Notes under the pieces: model-generated
What the model saw: the letters and a program-made list of their open reading frames with translations, nothing else
Database searches by the model: none
What the model was told of the DNA's origin: nothing
Source of the DNA: Irineochytrium annulatum
Taxonomy: Eukaryota > Chytridiomycota > Chytridiomycetes > Chytridiales > Chytridiaceae
Assembly (NCBI GenBank): GCA_027600665.1
Contig: JADGJL010000476.1
Location: 1-20,356, forward strand
Length of the DNA stretch: 20,356 nucleotides
Direction: 5' to 3'
Translations under genes and position numbers: made by a program
Part shown: positions 8,801-17,679 of the stretch, piece after piece
Layout of the letters: the number at the start of each line of letters is the position of its first letter
Position numbering within the stretch: position 1 is the stretch's first letter

Positions 8801-10042
8801 TTGATTGAGCCCGTGTGAAGTCTAAGCAAAATCAGCTCGGCTATCTTTAGAAACCCGCAAAAAGAACACCCACTTCATAAACTTAATTGCTGCTTTCTTT
8901 CCGCGCTCCAAGGGAACGCTGAGGTTGTTAAGCGACCGGTCGGTCCAGATGATGACGTCTCCGTCCCCAGTGGTCGTTACCGATTGATTGGTGGTGGGAA
9001 TAAACGCAGAGTATGTAAAGGAGGTTGGGTTGTGCTTAAAATCTCTAAAAAACAATAGGAGCCGAAGTTAGTAACGACGAGAGAAGGCTCTGTCCGTACT
9101 TTGAACTTAGTCGGGGCACATGTTGAGTGATAACATTCGTTTCTTTGTCCCAGATCATGAAAATGACGCTCAGGTTTCCATTCGTTAATATCTCGGTGGG
9201 ATCCTCCGGGTTTAATTTGACGCATTTCTGTGCAGTTGTGATAAGCGCATTCCCGACCACTGTTTCAGCCTACCTGCTGCTCTCCCTCAATCTTCACTGA
9301 TGCGATAGGTACATCTGAATCTGTCGTCCAGTCCCAAATCGCCAGAGTTTGTTCCGCCTCTGTCATCATAATATCAGGCTCGACAACCAGCCTAATCAGA
9401 CGCACCATTCCCCAGCGTTACAAGATAACGAGAATCCGCAGAGAATTCCGCCGCAACAACCCCAGTCCCGTCGTGGATCTCAAAAAGAGTTTTGATGGGC
9501 ATCGCATTGATCGCTTGAAATCCAACCGTCAACGACGGAGATCCACCGACGCCGCCCGACATGCCACCGGGGGTTTGTTCCCGACTTTGCATGGGACTCG
9601 CGTGGATGCCGAGCTGAGGCATTGTGTCCCATACAATGAGGATCGATCCCGGTCCCCTGTCGGCCGTTACAATCCATCTTTTGTCCGAGGTGATGGCGGT
9701 GGTGGAGATTTGGTTGCACTTTTTGAAAACGGGGGTGTCAGTCGCGGCGAACGTGCCTCCTTCGATGTGCTTACGTGTCCTTGAAGCAGCTGCTGGCGCC
9801 CGTTTGTCCAGTCGTAAAGCACACCAGCATGCGAGGACGTGTAAAATAGAATCTTTGTATGGACTAAGCTCGTGCGCAAAACGAATGGCTTATACCTGAC
9901 GAGCACCACCATCCGACAGATTGTGAACACCGCCCAAAATCTCCCGGTTAAGACCGAACGTCCAGGACAGATTCTATATACCAGGATAAACATGTAGTGC
10001 GTGCCCGTTAGGAAAACCAGTCCTCACCAGGATCGAATGCAT
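5888..10042 (-). CDS. CFAP251: Cilia- and flagella-associated protein 251 (WDR66) homologue, 18 exons
   Basis: CFAP251 belongs to the calmodulin- and spoke-associated complex at the base of axonemal radial spoke 3. Eighteen exons join in frame to 1108 residues: 10042-10028, 9973-9896, 9852-9775, 9718-9406, 9359-9274, 9227-9100, 9044-8868, 8821-8725, 8684-8588, 8546-8362, 8317-8218, 8169-7879, 7834-7502, 7460-6892, 6829-6600, 6539-6346, 6289-6119, 6072-5888. Introns are 40-62 nt. Residues about 6-900 are WD40 repeats (IVWDT, AIWDW, MIWDK, VIIWTD, VKIFDLQ, LQIWDF, HMWSM). Family hallmarks follow: LSWTFGLN at the N-terminus, YTSSHAGVLYDW, LLQGHCN, REMEDYFYYAQLRTQG, GFYPSGQEIEDMLNEVKFS, VNHRPVFD near 993-1000, then a degenerate EF-hand-like C-terminus. 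The 15-nt first exon (MHSIL) is the least certain; an earlier N-terminal exon is possible, since animal homologues have an acidic extension there. The exon 13/14 acceptor could shift by 3 nt, and the exon 9/10 acceptor by 6 nt. Confidence 0.93.
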
Positions 10043-10900
10043 CCAAGTGGATGAAGGTGCGAGTAATGTCGTCAAAGTTAGAATGCGGACTCCCAATCTT
10101 CAAGCAATTTCAAGCCGTTCCGTGTTGGATATGTTGTTTTTTACTTATCAGTGTTCAGAAAGAGAAAGAAGGGCGAAGTGGCGACGAAGTAATAGGCAAG
10201 GCTTTAAGAAAGGAGCCAGAAAAAAAGCAGGATATTAGGACCTGCAAACTGCTGATGGAATTTTTTAAAGGTTACAAGCAACGTCGGAGCATGCTCTGTA
10301 TACAAAAAGGCAACGCTTTAAAAAAGAAACTTTGGTCTCATTCGTTCCAACACGTCTCCATCAAATCGCACCGGCCGTCCGCCAGTTTGAGGTGGTAGTG
10401 GCCCAACCCTCAGCACAGATGGAGACATTCGCGTAAACCAGCATAGGTGTCCTCTCACATCAAGCACAAAACATTAAAGCGCAGTCAACATTCTGAGGAT
10501 TGAACGCCAACGTTTCGGGCGATCTTGTATGAAAGATCCGTTCGTAGTTCCGTGAAGAACGTGAATTCTTCGAAAATGTCCAACAATATGCGGCCAACGT
10601 CAGTTCCAGGTAGTTCTGACATTGGCTTACCAACGTAGCTAAGCCGTCGTGAGGATTCTGGTCAAACTCTCAAATCCGACGAGGTGAAACGTGAGGTCAA
10701 AATGCGTTAAGCAATTCAGGTTGCGTTGAAGGTTCGTCATGGGCACGCCAGGAAAGCCCAAAGGCCTAAGACGGCGCTAATGATCTCTGCCGTCAATGAT
10801 GAGGAACGCGCCGAACGCTTTTATGCGAACACCCTTCAAACCTCCCTTCCCGTAATCCCTCGTAATTTCTCTTGAAAATGGGCGCCAATTCGCCCTCCGG
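10043..10900. other. Upstream region of CFAP251; no convincing gene
   Basis: A plus-strand frame of 115 codons (10051-10398) is Lys/Arg/Glu-rich only because the DNA is purine-rich. It starts within the likely promoter of CFAP251 and resembles nothing I know. From 10400 to 10900 no frame above about 60 codons exists on either strand. A 32-codon frame from about 10780 (MISAVNDEER...) looks protein-like but is isolated. The CFAP251 promoter probably lies in the first few hundred bases. Confidence 0.35.
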
Positions 10901-10951
10901 CAACAGGTGGGATCAGATTCGACCGGCGGCAACAGGTGGGATCAGACTCGA
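10898..10951 (+). repeat. Two-copy tandem repeat, 29-bp period
   Basis: The segment CGGCAACAGGTGGGATCAGA at 10898 recurs at 10927. The two copies match at 24 of 25 positions (one T/C difference). Nothing similar was noticed elsewhere in the window. The duplication lies in the gene-poor stretch between CFAP251 and the aldehyde dehydrogenase. Confidence 0.85.
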
Positions 10952-11535
10952 TGGTCAACGAGCGTGATGTGCATTGATCTTGATACGCCGACGACGCCGA
11001 CCCCCAGAAACGCTGAGCTGCCGAATAAGCGCGTCTCCCAGATCAGTTTCGTAGCGACCTATACACGGTCTCCCAGGGGGGCCCGAGTCGACTAACAACG
11101 CCGACGTCCTCATGGTACCGGATCGCCCTAAGTGATTGGAGGCTGCCTTCGGCGCGCCACTCGTTTCGAGACCGCGCGAAGTCGGGACGGGAATGTCGTC
11201 GCTATGGTGCGGAGGGCGCTACACCGTGCTCGAGCAAGAAGTTAGAGCGGTCGTCCGGCGGCGCGGTCGGTAGGATCGCGCCCAAACAATCGCTCGGCGG
11301 TTGGATGGGGCATTCTGGATAGGTCACTGAACAACGATTCTAGAGCCGACCCCCGAGTCCGAAAGTGAAAGACAAGTGATTCAAAGCAAGGTGAGTGTCA
11401 ACCCGGCCTCGCCTCGGAGCCAGCGGTGATGATCGACGCGCATAGCGGCGCGATCAGCTACGGGACGTTCATGCTGCAGAGTGGCTATGAGAGCCGTAAC
11501 AGTCCGTTCTAGATCACCGCCATCGAAAACCGGCC
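10952..11535. other. GC-rich stretch with stop-interrupted coding-like fragments
   Basis: About 580 bp before the aldehyde dehydrogenase start. On the plus strand several protein-like runs are interrupted by stops or frame changes: one ending ...SQISFVATYTRSPRG by 11095, one reading NNADVLMVPDRPK near 11090-11135, and one reading MIDAHSGAISYGTFMLQSG near 11427-11484. This could be an eroded gene, an untranslated leader, or chance. No family is recognised, and the last part must include the ALDH promoter. Confidence 0.25.
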
Positions 11536-13330
11536 ATGAGTCCCATCACTGTGGCTAACTTTGTAGGTAATAGCCATGATTACTTCGCCTTTGATGTTGT
11601 TTTTGACGCTGATCACCTCTGTTCTTTCGTTTAGGCAACAAATTCCTGCCCCCTTCGTCCCACAAGTATATTACGTCTCTCAACCCGGCCACGACACAAC
11701 CGTTCGCTCTCATTCCCGAGTCAGACCAGGCTGATGTGGACGCTGCCGTCGCGGCCGCCAAGGCTGCCTTTCCCTCGTGGTCGGAAACGCCTCGCACGGA
11801 GCGATCGCGCCTGTTGATGAAGGTTGCCGAGTTGCTTGAGGCTAGGCTTGAGGAGTTTGCCATCGCAGAGTCGAGGGATCAGGGCAAGCCGGTATGCATG
11901 CATGTGTTTATTTCCCCTTACCTTTGTGTTTGCCGTTTTAACTGCACTTGACAATTCCCCTTTAGGTCTCCGTCGCCCGCACCGTCGACATCCCTCGAGC
12001 GATACATAACTTCCGCTTTTTCGCGACGGCGCTCCTCCACACGTCCCAGCGCAAGACCGAAGTCGACGGCGTCGCGCTAAACTATACCCTCCAGCAGCCG
12101 GTCGGCGTCGCGGGCATGATCTCGCCCTGGAATCTACCCTTGTACCTCGCTACCTGGAAGATCGCCCCATGCCTCGCATCGGGGTGCACCGCCGTTCTGA
12201 AGCCGTCCGAATTCACATCCGTTACTATGTTCATGCTCTGCTCCATCTTCGTCGAGGCGGGAATACCGAGCGGGGTCGTAAACGTCGTATTCGGTGATGG
12301 CCCTAAGGCCGGGGATGCGCTCGTAAAGCACAAGGACGTGCCGCTCGTCAGCTTCACGGGAGGCACCAAGACGGGCGAGATAATCTATCGGAACTGCAGT
12401 AAGGGGTTCAAAAAAATGTCGCTCGAGCTGGGCGGGAAGAACGCAAACGTGATTTTTGCGGACGCGGACTTGGAGAAGGCCGTGGCGGGGAGTGTGAGGA
12501 GCAGCTTTTCAAACCAAGGGGAGATTTGCCTATGCGGGAGCAGGATCTTCGTGGAGGAGAGCGTGATGGGGAAGTTCTTGGAGAAATTTAAGGTCGGGAC
12601 GGAGAAGCTCGTAGTTGGGGACCCGGCGGATCCGGCGACAAACTTGGGGCCGTTGGTGAGCCAGCAGCATCTTGAGAAAGTCATGAGTTACGTCGAACTC
12701 GCTAAGAAGGAGGGTGGCACGATTTTGACCGGAGGCGAGCTTGTAAAGGGTGTCAAGGCGTGCGATGGTGGCTTTTTTATGAAGCCAACGATCATCACTG
12801 GGTACGAGTTTTAGTTTCTGTTCCATGATAACTTCCTTCCAGTCTGGCGTCTTCTGCGAGAACTTGCCAAGAGGAAATCTTTGGTCCGGTTGTCACGGTC
12901 GTGCCATTCAAGACCGAGGCGGAGGTGACCACCTTATTACCCTAATTCCGATGTTAATCGTGAGCTTCTTAGGTGGTTGAGTACGCCAACAGTGTCGAGG
13001 TACTGCAGTGAAATTGATCTTTGTCATCGATTACTTACTGATGCGACCACATGTGTAGTATGGTCTTTCCTCTAGCGTTTGGACTGAAAACCTCAAGCGC
13101 GCCCAGAGAATAAGCCGACAGCTGCACGTCGGAACCGTCTGGGTATATTGACTTGCGTGCGCTGTTCCGTGCTTTCTCTGACCGCATGTTGATAGGTGAA
13201 CTGCTGGATGGTCCGAGACCTTAACATGCCATTCGGAGGTATGAAGGCGTCCGGCATAGGGCGGGAGGGGTTTCCTTACTCGTGGGATTTTTTCTGCGAG
13301 GAGAAGACGGTGTGCATGGCGCTGGAATAA
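11536..13330 (+). CDS. ALDH8A1: ALDH8A1-type 2-aminomuconic semialdehyde dehydrogenase, 7 exons
   Basis: NAD(P)-dependent aldehyde dehydrogenase. The ALDH8A1 family oxidises 2-aminomuconate semialdehyde in the kynurenine branch of tryptophan breakdown. Exons 11536-11566, 11635-11891, 11966-12801, 12843-12924, 12973-12999, 13059-13142 and 13196-13330 give 483 residues, against 487 in the human enzyme. Visible motifs: SPWNLPLY with the oxyanion Asn at 152, the SFTGG dinucleotide-binding loop near 225-229, general base Glu250 in LELGGKN, catalytic Cys284 in NQGEICLC, and EEIFGPV. Family-typical stretches include SRDQGK, ARTVDIPR, NCWMVRDLNMPFGGMK and SGIGREG. NCW[ML][VI]R[DE]LN[ML]PFGG separates this family from betaine and succinate-semialdehyde relatives. 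The first exon supplies only MSPITVANFV and was chosen because it joins precisely to GNKFLPPSS, as in homologues. Exon 5 is only 27 nt. The protein is complete, probably cytosolic, with no presequence. Substrate is inferred from family. Confidence 0.93.
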
Positions 13331-13616
13331 GAGAGGTTGCGAGAAGCAAAAATGTTACTGTGCTCATAAAGATGGACTCCCAAGTTCGGTCAGGAACAGT
13401 ATTACTATCAGTATGGCATCTTATGAAGAGTGTGTTTCTTTGAGCATCCGAATTTTCATGCAGTTAGTCGACATCCACAATCCTCGCTGCGTGATGGCTC
13501 TACGGACAACCGCAGCAGCTCCCGGCCCGCCAGCCGCAGCCGGTGTATGAGCCTCTGGCTGCCGCGAAGATGATGGTCCATCGAGCGGAGGTGCAGCCGC
13601 ACGAATACATGTTGCA

Positions 13617-13898
13617 ATGATGACGATGGCTGATGTTATGGCCTGCGTCGACTTTAGCCTCTATCCAGGAATAAGGTTCCAACCCGATAAGAGTCTCAAC
13701 GACGGCGAAATCAGGGGAGATTTTTACTTATCCTGTGCGAGCATCACGCAAAAGTTAATCAGCATAAACGACAACGAAATCTGGTTTGCCGTCCCACAAA
13801 ACCAGTATGAAATGGGGAATGAACATATCTCTGCACCCACGCCAACCGAGTTCTTCCTCGGCCACTTTATCTGCCGATACCGTAACCTAAGGCACTAG
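13617..13898 (+). CDS. Unidentified 93-codon ORF, doubtful
   Basis: A frame that reads like a globular protein (for example RFQPDKSLNDGEIRGDFYL, IWFAVPQNQYEMGNEH) with mixed composition and no low complexity. Its third-position GC is lower than in the neighbouring genes, which argues against strong coding selection. It matches no family I recognise and has no clear splice partner. A small species-specific gene, a relic, or chance are all possible. Confidence 0.17.
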   Translation: MMTMADVMACVDFSLYPGIRFQPDKSLNDGEIRGDFYLSCASITQKLISINDNEIWFAVPQNQYEMGNEHISAPTPTEFFLGHFICRYRNLRH

Positions 13899-14007
13899 CT
13901 ACGCTAATCCCGTGATGAGCCTTAGGCTACGAAAACGTTCCCGCTTAGCACTATACTCGTGCCCACGTCTACTTCACGTTGACGACCTTGTATTCGTGTC
14001 CTTGGCC

Positions 14008-14282
14008 TCATATTCGATGCCGTGACTCCACACACGCAGACGACATGCCACTCGCGTTGCCCATGGCCGGCTTGGAAACCGGAATGAGCGGCGCCAGCAG
14101 CCTCCTCCCGGTCGCAAACGCCTCCGACTCCGGCGTCGCTGTAGGTCACCGCGCCCGGGGGACGGCAACGCGGGAGGCAAACTGCTTGTCATTGCGTGCA
14201 TACCTGTATGATCTTTAAAGAATCGACGCGACGAAAAAGATGTACACGCGCTCGACGTGGTGGAGACCAGCCTTGCGACCAT
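14008..14282 (-). CDS. Unidentified small two-exon candidate gene, doubtful
   Basis: Exons 14282-14204 and 14138-14008 would join across a 65-nt intron (GTATGC...CTACAG) to 69 residues. They begin MVARLVSTTSSACTSFSSRR, a Ser/Arg-rich, acid-free start that could be a mitochondrial presequence, and continue TPESEAFATGRRLLAPLIPV. Codons are strongly G/C-ending, as in real genes here. A further run in the same frame past the stop (GQGHEYKVVNVK) and pieces upstream on this strand (AGGPTVILLEVDAGLFEMETD near 14350-14430; YLTPATIDPAVTE near 14320-14360) hint at a larger or broken gene. No function can be assigned. Confidence 0.2.
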
Positions 14283-14492
14283 CTCTAATAAACATCAGTC
14301 GCTCCCTGCAAGCTTACCTCCGTCACGGCGGGGTCAATGGTGGCAGGCGTCAAATACAGTCGGTTTCCATCTCGAAGAGCCCTGCGTCCACTTCGAGGAG
14401 GATCACGGTCGGCCCGCCTGCCAGCGTGTACGGCATTGGTCTATTTGGGATAGAGGAATCGCTGCCTCGCATTTCAACAACGACGCCACCCC

Positions 14493-17400
14493 ATGTTCGG
14501 GGTGCGGAGAGGTATCGACGACGCGTTTAACTCGAGCGAGGACAATGTCGCGGTCCTGTCGTTCTGGCCGACCGAGGGATGCGACTCGGACATCATCGGG
14601 AGGTTCCAGATGCTCAAGGATCTCGCACACCCGTCACTCTGCAGATATATTGAGGCGTTGAAGAGTTCAAATGGTGACACCCGTCGTCTTACATGATGGA
14701 GGCAGTACCTAACAACACGGCAGGGCGAATGTTGATCATCTCGGAGCACCCGGCCCTGTCGCTGAGGACTTACGCTTCCAAACAGTGCGGTCATTTAACT
14801 GTATATACCAGAGTTAACAAGGTCTCCTTCACCTCCGCGTTTGCTCGCTCTACAGGCCAAATGAAGTTGTCACGGATGTTGGTCTTCTTCGGAACTGGTG
14901 TCAGGACATTGTGGACGGAATGCATTACTTGGCAAGCGCGGGCTGCTACCATCGGAATCTCGCCTCAAAGAACGTTATGCTGAATGAGAAGGTTTGGACC
15001 AGGTCTGTTTGCAGCCGGGTTTGATGGTTTGATAGAATCGCGCCAAGCTGTCCAACTACGGCTTGTTTTACATGACAAACTACGGGACGAATGTCGCGTT
15101 TCCTGTCGGGTACGTCTATATAAGCCAGCTATGGATATAATAACGCGTGTGAAGATACCCTGAATATCTCGCGCCCGAGGTCTTGCGATGGGGACCAAGA
15201 CCGTCCCTTCTTCCGAGCTCCAAGGTCTCCTTCTTTGCCTCAGTAATTTTGGGACTCTAACTTACCGCCTCTGACATCTTGACTCCAGTCCGATGTCTGG
15301 TCGCTTGGGATGCTCCTTCTCGAGTTATACTACGGCAGTAGCGTCTTCGGCCCGAACCGGACAGACGTGGCCCAGATTCTTGAGGAGTCTTCACCAGAGT
15401 CTTCCGAGGACCACCTCTGGATTCTTAAGGACGACGCCACCGTCGACCCGGACCTCAAATCCTTCATCACCTCCTGCCTTACCTTCGACCTTACCACTCG
15501 ACCGAGCTTTGACGAGCTCGCATCCCACCCGTTCCTCTCTAACCCAGACACGTCTGATGGCCCCACACCACCCCGGATACCGCATACCCGGCCGCCGCTC
15601 GCGTCCTCGAAACCGAGGCCCGCGGGGGATCACATTGAGCTCTCGCTCAACCAGTCCTTCCACCTCTGGCGGATCAACGGCTCTGATGTCGAGGCTGAGC
15701 TCCGGAAGCAAGGTTTCACCACAATACCCTCGATCCACCGTCTGCCCGCCCTCTTCCGCGTCGATGAGGACGTGGACGGGTGCCTATCCGTCGTCTCGGA
15801 CGCCGTGCGGGTGTTTGAGGACCGGTTCTACGCCTTCTCACTCGAGCAGCTATGGGCGGACTTGAGGGAGGGGAGGGCACCGACTGTGGAGGACTTGCAG
15901 GTCTGGAAGGAGTTTCCACGGTGGAGCGAGGAATGGGTGGAGGGGCTCGGGGCCGCAGGGGAGGCGCAGGTGCCGAGGGTGTCGATCGCGATGAAGGAGA
16001 AGGATGTTGGGTACCAATACAAAAGGATCAAGGTCTTTCATCAGTTGCTGCTGGAGTTCCCGCTATCAATACATGAGATCATAGACGAGGCGAGGGTGGA
16101 CGTACCGCCGGTGAGCGCTATGATTTCGATTAAGGGGACTTACGGACATTCAGTTATTGCGAGGAAAGATATGGGCGGCGATATTGGGCATAAAAGGAGA
16201 CCCGGAGTTGATATACTCCACCCTCGACAAGGTGTCAGAAGCAACAATAGATCGTCAGGTAGAACGGCCCGTCCGTTTTTGGTGTTAACGGATGCAAAAG
16301 CTCGAGCTTGATATCCCTCGCTGCCATCAATACAATGAGCTTCTTTCCTCAAAAGAAGGTCACCGGAAACTTCGACGAATTTTGAAGGCTTGGTCGGAGG
16401 CGGAGAGCAATAAGCTCGTCTACTGGCAGGGCCTCGACTCCGTGCTGGCTCCATTCCTCACATTATCGTTCAACCACGAGGCTCTTGCCTTTGCTAGTTT
16501 CCGGACGTTTGTCAACAGATTCCTCAGCCGCTTCTACGTGACGGACAACTCTGTGGTGATGCGGGACTACATGACCACGTTCGCCCATGTCATCGCTTTC
16601 TTAGACCCGGCGTTGGCGATACACTTCCAGGGGATGGGGCTGACACCCGAGCTGTTTGCGATACCCTGGTGAGGACGTGGATTTTTTTTTTTTTTTTTTT
16701 TTGGTTGGTTACCATTTAACATGCTGTTAATCCTACTTTTTGATAGGTTCATGACTATGTTCGCCCGTAAGTAGATCTGCTTTGAGAAAAAGCTGGTGCT
16801 AAACTGCTACGTGAATTTCAAACAGATATCTTCCCTCTTGACAAAATTTATCACCTATGGGACACATTTCTCGTCGGACCCGACACCCTCTTCCTTTTCG
16901 TCGCCTACAGCATTCTCAAACAGCACCGTGAATCCCTTATATCCCGCGACTTCAGCAGTGTGCGTCTGCTTCTCGTGCCTCTCTCTTTTTATAAATCGGC
17001 GCCTTGTTTCCGTCTGACCCACATATTAGTGCATGGTTCATTTTTCCGAACTTCCCGCGATCGACATCGACCGCCTTCTCATTGACGCCGTGTCGTCATG
17101 TAACCAATGTCCACCATCACTCACAATATCATTGTTAGTCCACTCCGGCCTCGACTCCGGCCTCGACGCCGCGCCAGCCGCCAAGCGGAGGAAGCACGGC
17201 GGCGTCGGCATGATCGGAGCTGCGGACTTCAAAGCCCTACGTGCCCATGCGCTGGTGTTGGATACTCGGGACGCTTTAAGGTAGGGCCATCTTTTCATGC
17301 ATGTTTTCCGGTCGTTCTAATGAAGCGCATACATTGCAGTTTCTCGAAAGCCCACTTCCCGCACTCGATCAGCGTGCTGGCAAACCAAATCGACGCCGCC

Positions 17401-17679
17401 ATGGTCCTCCTCAAGATCATGGCCCAGCGCGCGCGTTACGTGGTCGTGGTTTCCGCGGTCAACGACGTTGACGACGCGGCGACGGATGCCGGTGCACAGA
17501 GTCCGCAGGCTGGCGGTGGTGCCACGGTCGCCGAGGAGTTGTTAAAGACGAAGGGGGTGGTGATGTTCGAGGTGGGGGCGGATGTGGCGGCGCTGAAGGA
17601 TGTGGAACCTTACCTATGCCGATGCACGCCGACAGCATCCCCGTCGAACAATTTTGCAAAGTGTAATAACAATATGTGA
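14493..17679 (+). CDS. TBCK: TBCK homologue: pseudokinase, TBC and rhodanese-like domains, 12 exons
   Basis: TBCK is a TBC-domain protein of the FERRY complex, which links early endosomes to mRNA in animals. Exons 14493-14673, 14724-14784, 14856-14991, 15036-15109, 15155-15224, 15289-16110, 16154-16258, 16301-16668, 16747-16766, 16826-16959, 17030-17280 and 17340-17679 give 853 residues, against 893 in human. Residues 36-300 are kinase-like but degenerate: HRN at 113-115 replaces HRD and NYG at 133-135 replaces DFG, while APE (157-159) and SDVWSLG remain. The TBC domain (about 440-650) keeps LRGKIW, the arginine finger in LDIPR (R490) and the glutamine finger in YWQG (Q526). Residues about 720-853 are rhodanese-like (LDTRDAL, HFPHSISV) with no evident catalytic cysteine. 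The start was chosen because GRFQMLK falls 36 residues in, close to human; the first 30 residues are poorly conserved, so an upstream exon is possible. A 39-nt in-frame optional intron at 17100-17138 cannot be excluded. Confidence 0.9.
16682..16702 (+). repeat. 21-nt poly-T tract inside a TBCK intron
   Basis: An uninterrupted run of 21 T in the 78-nt intron 16669-16746, nearer the donor than the acceptor. At 78 nt this is the longest intron of the gene and contains the longest homopolymer in the window. Length may vary between strains or reflect sequencing uncertainty. Confidence 0.9.

Larger units (their letters stand above)
13331..14492. other. Gap between ALDH8A1 and TBCK genes; no firm gene
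   Basis: About 1.16 kb. The first part carries the ALDH8A1 3' end (CATAAA near 13366 is a weak poly(A)-like element). A plus-strand run at about 13495-13616 reads YGQPQQLPARQPQPVYEPL and ends in a stop, with a 93-codon frame directly after it. Between about 13970 and 14480 the minus strand carries several protein-like pieces in different frames. The TBCK promoter and possibly a missing TBCK 5' exon must also lie here. Confidence 0.3.

Noticed and set aside
9480..9719. Minus- and plus-strand frames of 79-103 codons over CFAP251 exon 4
   Set aside because: They are shadows of the CFAP251 coding exon in other frames and lack WD40 or any other motif.
10051..10398. 115-codon Lys-rich plus-strand ORF as a gene
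   Set aside because: Its composition follows local purine-rich DNA, it begins in the CFAP251 promoter region, and no motif or homology is recognisable.
14856..15300. Active protein kinase annotation for the N-terminal domain of the TBCK gene
   Set aside because: The catalytic Asp residues of both HRD and DFG are replaced (HRN, NYG), so it is a pseudokinase as in other TBCKs.
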